Below are positions 33,469 to 37,413 of a DNA stretch of 37,413 nt, piece by piece. The notes under the pieces are model-generated. The model was not told the origin of the DNA and searched no databases. It saw only the letters and a list, made by a program, of their open reading frames with translations. Position 1 is the stretch's first letter. Every line of letters starts with the position of its first letter. Made by a program: the position numbers and the translations under genes. Source of the stretch: Gp13-AA77 sp036521995. GTDB taxonomy: Bacteria; Acidobacteriota; Terriglobia; UBA7540. The stretch is taken from NCBI GenBank assembly GCA_036521995.1, contig DATDGR010000090.1:1-37413 (forward strand). Direction: 5' to 3'.

Positions 33469-34647
33469 GTGTGGAACACCGTACGATGGCTGGTCCTGGC
33501 GGGAGCGGCGGCGCCGCTTGCTTACTATGCGGCGGCCATCGCCTGTGCGCTAGTCTACTTCAGTAAGCCTAATCCCGAGGCGCCCGGCTTTGGTCCGCCG
33601 GTGAGTGTGCTGAAGCCGATGCGGGGTCTGAACCGGGAAACCTACCGCAACCTCGCCAGCTTCTGCCGCCAGCAATACTCGCGCTACGAGCTGCTCTTTG
33701 GCGTCGATGACGCTCGAGATCCGGCGGTTCCTATTATTCATGATTTGATGGCCGAGTTTCCCGACTTGCCGATCCGGCTCTTGGCTGGGACTCCGGCGGT
33801 CGGATCCAACAACAAGGTCGCCAAGCTGTGCCGGCTGGCTGGCGAAGCGTCTTACGACTTGCTGGTCGCCAGCGACGGTGATATTCGCGTGCCGCCCGAT
33901 TATCTGCGGCGCGTCGTCGCGCCCTTTGCGGACTCGCGCGTGGGAGCCGTGACCTGCCTTTACCGGGGACTGGCGGAGTCTGGCCTGTGGTCGCAACTTG
34001 AGGATGTAGCCCTCACCTCGAGTTTTCTCCCCGGAGTGCTGGTAGCTCGAAAATTGGGGGTGAAGTTCGCGCTCGGCGCCACCATGGGCGTTCGCCGCCA
34101 AGCCCTGGCTGGTATTGGAGGGTTCGAGTCTCTCGCTGACGTGGCCGCCGACGATCATGAACTCGGCAACCGGATTGCCGCTCGTGGTTCTCAGGTGGAG
34201 CTTGCCCGCACCGTCGTCGAAACGGAGTGCGGTTCGCGAAGTTTCGCTGAATACTGGCAACACCAATTGCGCTGGGCCGTCGTCACGCGGGAATCGCAAC
34301 CGCGAGGTCACCTCGGATTCCTCTTCGCGCAAGGCCTGCCTTGGGCCATGGCCGTGGTGGCCCTGGCGCCCTGGCGCATATCCGCAGGTTTCGTGGTTGC
34401 CTATGTGGCGCTGCGCCTGGGCGTCGCCTTCACCGTTGCAGTCTGGGGTCTCGGCGACCCTGTGGTCCGCAGAAAGGGGTGGCTGGTGCTTCTCGCTGAC
34501 GCGCTGGGGTTCGTCGTCTGGCTCGCCAGCTTGGGCGCGAGCCGAGTGGTATGGCAAGGTTCGGTCTACGATGTAAGAAAAGGGATCTTGATGCCTGTCA
34601 ACATCAACGAACGGGGAGCCGGAGCAAAACCCGGTTTCCATCCCTGA
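33469..34647 (+). CDS. hpnI: hopanoid glycosyltransferase HpnI
   Basis: This 392-residue membrane glycosyltransferase of the ceramide-glucosyltransferase type (GT2/GT21-like) adds N-acetylglucosamine to bacteriohopanetetrol. It has an N-terminal membrane helix (LVLAGAAAPLAYYAAAIACA), PVSVLKPMRGLN, the acidic VASDGDIRVP (D136, D138), GATMGVRRQAL, an ADDHELG segment, QHQLRW (QxxRW box) and 2-3 C-terminal helices. The GTG at 33469 follows a GAGGGA site and gives the usual length; the frame is open to 33265 but that part overlaps hpnJ and has no family likeness. The deacetylase HpnK is not in the window. Confidence 0.9.
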   Translation: MWNTVRWLVLAGAAAPLAYYAAAIACALVYFSKPNPEAPGFGPPVSVLKPMRGLNRETYRNLASFCRQQYSRYELLFGVDDARDPAVPIIHDLMAEFPDLPIRLLAGTPAVGSNNKVAKLCRLAGEASYDLLVASDGDIRVPPDYLRRVVAPFADSRVGAVTCLYRGLAESGLWSQLEDVALTSSFLPGVLVARKLGVKFALGATMGVRRQALAGIGGFESLADVAADDHELGNRIAARGSQVELARTVVETECGSRSFAEYWQHQLRWAVVTRESQPRGHLGFLFAQGLPWAMAVVALAPWRISAGFVVAYVALRLGVAFTVAVWGLGDPVVRRKGWLVLLADALGFVVWLASLGASRVVWQGSVYDVRKGILMPVNINERGAGAKPGFHP

Positions 34648-34661
34648 AGCGGGATCGCGGC

Positions 34662-34955
34662 CTACCAGGATCGCCTCTTAACAGGGCGATGTTTCTTCTG
34701 GTACTCCTCGATCTCCTGGTCGGGGACCGTGGCGTGACGGGGAAAGGGCTGCTCGGCGGTCTCGGCGCCGAGGGCACGCTGCAGCATCTGGTAGCAAAGG
34801 TCGGCGGCGTCCTGATAGGGAACGCGGTTCCCCGCGAAGGCCTGGTTGAGGATCGTGAGCGTAAACTCGCGGCTTTCGGACCGGGTGTCGAGAACGCGGT
34901 AGCAGTATTCCCTTCCGCGCGGCTTCAGTTGAAAACCCATGTATTGAATTTGCAT
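34662..34955 (-). CDS. small protein of unknown function
   Basis: I do not recognise this 97-residue protein. It begins MQIQYMGFQLKPRGREYCYR and seems to form a small alpha/beta domain (RVLDTRSESREFTLTILNQA, then a helix DAADLCYQMLQRALGAE), ending in a basic tail (KKHRPVKRRSW). The ATG at 34955 is preceded by AAGGTGAG; a GTG at 34967 is less likely. It lies 81 bp downstream of the cold-shock gene with a strong hairpin between them, and converges with hpnI, whose stop is 14 bp away. Confidence 0.7.
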   Translation of the reverse strand: MQIQYMGFQLKPRGREYCYRVLDTRSESREFTLTILNQAFAGNRVPYQDAADLCYQMLQRALGAETAEQPFPRHATVPDQEIEEYQKKHRPVKRRSW

Positions 34956-34984
34956 AGTTCTGCTCACCTTTTGGCGGGTTGGAT

Positions 34985-35021
34985 CACGCTCCGCCGCGGT
35001 TGGCGAGTGCGGCGGAGCGTG
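34985..35021 (-). terminator. 13-bp perfect hairpin after the cold-shock gene
   Basis: CACGCTCCGCCGC (34985-34997) pairs perfectly with GCGGCGGAGCGTG (35009-35021) around an 11-base loop. It lies between the csp stop and the small gene. No T-run follows, so it may be a Rho-assisted terminator, an RNA-stabilising end, or a processing site that separates expression of the two genes. Confidence 0.55.
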
Positions 35022-35036
35022 AGGCTTGACTTGAGA

Positions 35037-35243
35037 TTAGACTTTCGTAACTTGCTCAGCCTGCAAGCCCTTGGGGCCCTTGGTGACCAGGAATTCCACG
35101 GCCTCGCCCTCGGCGAGTGACCTGAAGCCCTCCGACTGAATTGCGGAGTGATGCACGAAGACGTCACCGCCGGAAGAGCGCTGGATGAATCCGTAACCCT
35201 TCGCGTCGTTGAACCATTTCACCGTGCCTTGTTCTTTTTCCAT
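35037..35243 (-). CDS. cold-shock protein, CspA family
   Basis: This 68-residue OB-fold RNA chaperone has RNP1 KGYGFIQ and RNP2 VFVHHSAI and the start GTVKWFNDAKGYGF. The ATG at 35243 gives the usual length; the frame is open to 35366 but that part is the leader. A terminator-like hairpin lies 69 bp upstream of the ATG. Confidence 0.96.
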   Translation of the reverse strand: MEKEQGTVKWFNDAKGYGFIQRSSGGDVFVHHSAIQSEGFRSLAEGEAVEFLVTKGPKGLQAEQVTKV

Positions 35244-35311
35244 AATGTTTCGTGTTCCTTCAATATTTGAGATGTGCTGTTCCGTCTTCGCAACCACACG
35301 CCAAAGACGCA

Positions 35312-35342
35312 AAAAAGCCACAAAATCCAAGATCTTGTGGCC
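35312..35342 (-). terminator. intrinsic terminator in the csp upstream region
   Basis: On the minus strand GCCACAAGAT and ATTTTGTGGC form a 10-bp stem (one G-U pair) with loop CTTGG (35318-35342), followed by six T (35312-35317). It could end the glnD transcript, or attenuate a csp transcript that starts farther upstream. Confidence 0.8.
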
Positions 35343-35409
35343 TCCCCGCAACTGGTTTACGGTCACAAAAACTGATCAGCAAAACTAGTATACACGACTT
35401 ATCCCCCTT

Positions 35410-35436
35410 TGTATAGCATTAATTTGAACATCACAA
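35410..35436 (-). promoter_or_regulatory. possible promoter upstream of csp
   Basis: TATACA preceded by TGC (35410-35418, minus strand) makes an extended -10; TTGTGA at 35431-35436 is a -35-like match with a short 15-bp spacer. A second TATACT lies at 35388-35393. If used, the transcript would run through the terminator at 35312-35342. Weak evidence. Confidence 0.3.
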
Positions 35437-35476
35437 TTTGAACTTAAGATTTCCGAAAATGGGACGCCTCTCTCGG

Positions 35477-37413
35477 TCATAGGCCGGGGCGCGAAACGTC
35501 CTTCTCTGACGTCGCCTCCTGGGAGGCTGAACTCCTCTGCGATTGCCATTTCGCCTGAGCCTCTGCCAGCACTTCCTGCAGCCCGTCTCGAATTTCGTCC
35601 TGCTGTTTTGCGGTGAGCTTGCGGCCTGCCACCGTCAGGTAGAACACATCGATCGCTCTCTGACCCTCGGTATCGATCAGCGCCACTTCGATGTTGCACC
35701 GCAGCTTCGCCAGGGTGGAGCTCACGTCGAAGAGCAGGCCCGGCCGGTCAGCCGTGACCAGCTCGATCAAGCTGGCGTGTTTGGAGCTCGAATCGTCAAA
35801 GCGCACCTGGGTGGGTACGGCGACCTTGGGCGGACGGAACGAATCCCGGCGGGCGGCCACCTCCTCTACGATGGTTTCGAGGGTCACCTTGTTGGCGAGC
35901 GCGTCCATGAGGCTCTGCTCGAACCGCACCACCTCCGAAGGGTTCAGATCCAGGGTGCGGTGGAGGTCGTGGAAGGCGAAAGTATCGAGCACAATGCCCT
36001 GCGCGTTCGAGAAGGCTTCGGCCTTGACGATGTTCATGCCCCAGGAGGCCAGGAACCCGGTCACGGTGGTGAAAAGCAGCGGGCGGTCGCGGGTGATGAG
36101 CGTGAGATCCCAGGAAGAGGACCGCCGCTCCAGCCGGACCTGCGCCGGCGAGCGGTCGAGGTTCTTGGCCATGACCAGATGTTCGATGATCTCTCCGAGG
36201 GCGTGCACGGCCAGATACCGCTGAGGAAAACCGGCGAGAAAGGCATGCAGTTCGGACGGCTGGTCCGTGGGCTTGTCAGTGGACAGGGCTCCATCGATGT
36301 CGAGAGCCGCGTCCTCAGCGGTGGAGAGGCGCTCGTCATCGAGACTGCGCGCGAGGTCGTTGGCCGTGGAGACGTAGAGCTGCCATAAGGCGTCCGCCTT
36401 CCACGGCGTCAGCGCCTCCGGATTGACGGCCTTGATGTCGGCATAAGTCAGCAGCGTGAGCATCTTCAGGCGTTCGGAAGAGCCCACCTTGCGGGCGAAC
36501 TCGCGGATGGTGGCCGGATCCAGAATATCGCGACGCAGCAGCGTGGACGACATGTCCAGATGGTGGGAGATCAGGAACAGAACCGTCCGGTCTTCATCCC
36601 GCGACGTGCCGAGACGCGCCAGAACTCGGCGGGCGGCCTCCAGGCTGCCCCTGACGTGATCGGACTCGCTCGAGCCCTTGCCAAGATCGTGCAGAAGGAG
36701 GGCCAGGAAGAGGAGGTCGGCGCGCTCGATCTCACGAAGGAGCGCGGCAAAGCGAGGCTCAATCCGGCGCAGATTATGGTCTGGGGCGCCTTCGGTGGGC
36801 GCGCGGGCGTATTTCAGCGCTTCCAGGTCATGCAGGACTTGGATGGTGAGGAAGGTGTGCTCGTCGACGGTATAGCGATGGTAGAAGTCGCGAGTCAGGA
36901 GCGCGTCGATGGTCTTGAACTCCGGCACCAGGACCGAAAGCAGTTCGAGCCGGTGCATGGCGCGCAGCGCCTGGGCAGCGTGCGGCATGACCAGGATCTC
37001 TTGCAGGCTGAGACCCGCGTCCGGAACCTCTCGCAGGGCCGGCTCCACCCGGGAAATGGCTTCGGTCACGGCGCGTTCGGCCTCGGAACTCAGTCGCAGG
37101 CCGTGCCGGGCGACCATTTCAAAAAGCCGGAGCAAAACGCCGGCGTCCGCGGCGGCGGGTTGTTTCAGGAAGATCCGGCCACCGATCACGGAGAAGTCCG
37201 CGTTCGACAGGCGCGATCTCCAGTCCTCAAAAACCCCATAAAGCGAGCGCCCCGAACGCGTGGTCTCATCCAGCAGCCGCGATGCCAGCGCCTCAATCAA
37301 CCGGGCGTGCCGGAAGTAACCCCTCATCCAGTCGGTCGCGGTTATCGATCCGCCGCCGCCGAAGCCCACTCCTTGCTGGGCGGCCTGCTCCTGCAACTCA
37401 TAGGTCAGGTGAT
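35477..37413 (-). CDS. glnD: [protein-PII] uridylyltransferase, 3' part
   Basis: The gene runs off the right edge; 645 residues are visible and the nucleotidyltransferase domain with its active site lies beyond the window. Present are the end of that domain (HLTYELQEQAAQQ then the GlnD second domain), the HD domain (HRYTVDEHTFLTIQVLHDLE and LLLHDLGKGSSESDH) that removes UMP, and two C-terminal ACT domains (WDLTLITRDRPLLFTTVTGF and LIELVTADRPGLLFDVSSTL) that sense glutamine. GlnD modifies PII proteins in nitrogen control. The apparent TTG at 37396 is not the start, because the frame continues with GlnD-like sequence to the edge. Confidence 0.93.
   Translation of the reverse strand, partial: HLTYELQEQAAQQGVGFGGGGSITATDWMRGYFRHARLIEALASRLLDETTRSGRSLYGVFEDWRSRLSNADFSVIGGRIFLKQPAAADAGVLLRLFEMVARHGLRLSSEAERAVTEAISRVEPALREVPDAGLSLQEILVMPHAAQALRAMHRLELLSVLVPEFKTIDALLTRDFYHRYTVDEHTFLTIQVLHDLEALKYARAPTEGAPDHNLRRIEPRFAALLREIERADLLFLALLLHDLGKGSSESDHVRGSLEAARRVLARLGTSRDEDRTVLFLISHHLDMSSTLLRRDILDPATIREFARKVGSSERLKMLTLLTYADIKAVNPEALTPWKADALWQLYVSTANDLARSLDDERLSTAEDAALDIDGALSTDKPTDQPSELHAFLAGFPQRYLAVHALGEIIEHLVMAKNLDRSPAQVRLERRSSSWDLTLITRDRPLLFTTVTGFLASWGMNIVKAEAFSNAQGIVLDTFAFHDLHRTLDLNPSEVVRFEQSLMDALANKVTLETIVEEVAARRDSFRPPKVAVPTQVRFDDSSSKHASLIELVTADRPGLLFDVSSTLAKLRCNIEVALIDTEGQRAIDVFYLTVAGRKLTAKQQDEIRDGLQEVLAEAQAKWQSQRSSASQEATSEKDVSRPGL

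Overview
The window is a GC-rich bacterial chromosome segment, most likely from an Acidobacteriota member, perhaps near the Solibacter/Bryobacter group. This placement is inferred. It rests on a BlaR1-like M56 peptidase fused to a TIGR03435 'soil-associated' domain, a relic of a GloVer tandem-repeat protein, hopanoid-modification genes, and several short dispersed repeats of a type common in this phylum. Nearly everything is on the minus strand; dnaB, the GloVer relic and hpnI are on the plus strand.

Region 1 (87-6545, minus) looks like the end of a surface-glycan cluster: a GT4 glycosyltransferase, two class I methyltransferases, a MurJ/MVF-type flippase and an O-antigen ligase/polymerase. 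The DUF2752 gene and a double-TM2 zinc-ribbon protein run into it with overlapping or nearly touching ends. The cluster is interrupted by a 504-bp non-coding block (2135-2638) with a near-consensus sigma70 promoter and paired repeats, and by a 165-bp MITE-like element (3545-3709).

Region 2 (7687-25290, minus) is housekeeping: lon; two adjacent FAD-dependent phytoene-desaturase-like paralogs; then, in transcription order, ispE, tRNA-Gln(TTG), prs, rplY, pth, rpsF, rpsR, rplI, tilS, an HPRT-like gene and ftsH, with a large secreted TPR protein upstream of ispE. The HPRT-like protein has lost the residues of all main active-site loops although it sits in the conserved tilS-hpt-ftsH position. It is the most interesting single gene here.

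Region 3 (25603-31841) starts with dnaB, divergent from the TPR gene and with an apparently very short leader. Accessory DNA follows: the frameshifted GloVer relic, a BlaI/BlaR-type regulatory pair with a visible operator, a 199-bp inverted-repeat element, a higA antitoxin gene beside a broken higB, and about 370 bp of degenerate direct repeats.

Region 4 (31842-37413) has divergent hpnJ and hpnI for hopanoid side-chain modification, a small unrecognised gene, a cold-shock protein gene with a textbook intrinsic terminator in or before its leader, and the 3' part of glnD, which runs off the right edge. I found no CRISPR array, prophage, complete insertion sequence or rRNA.
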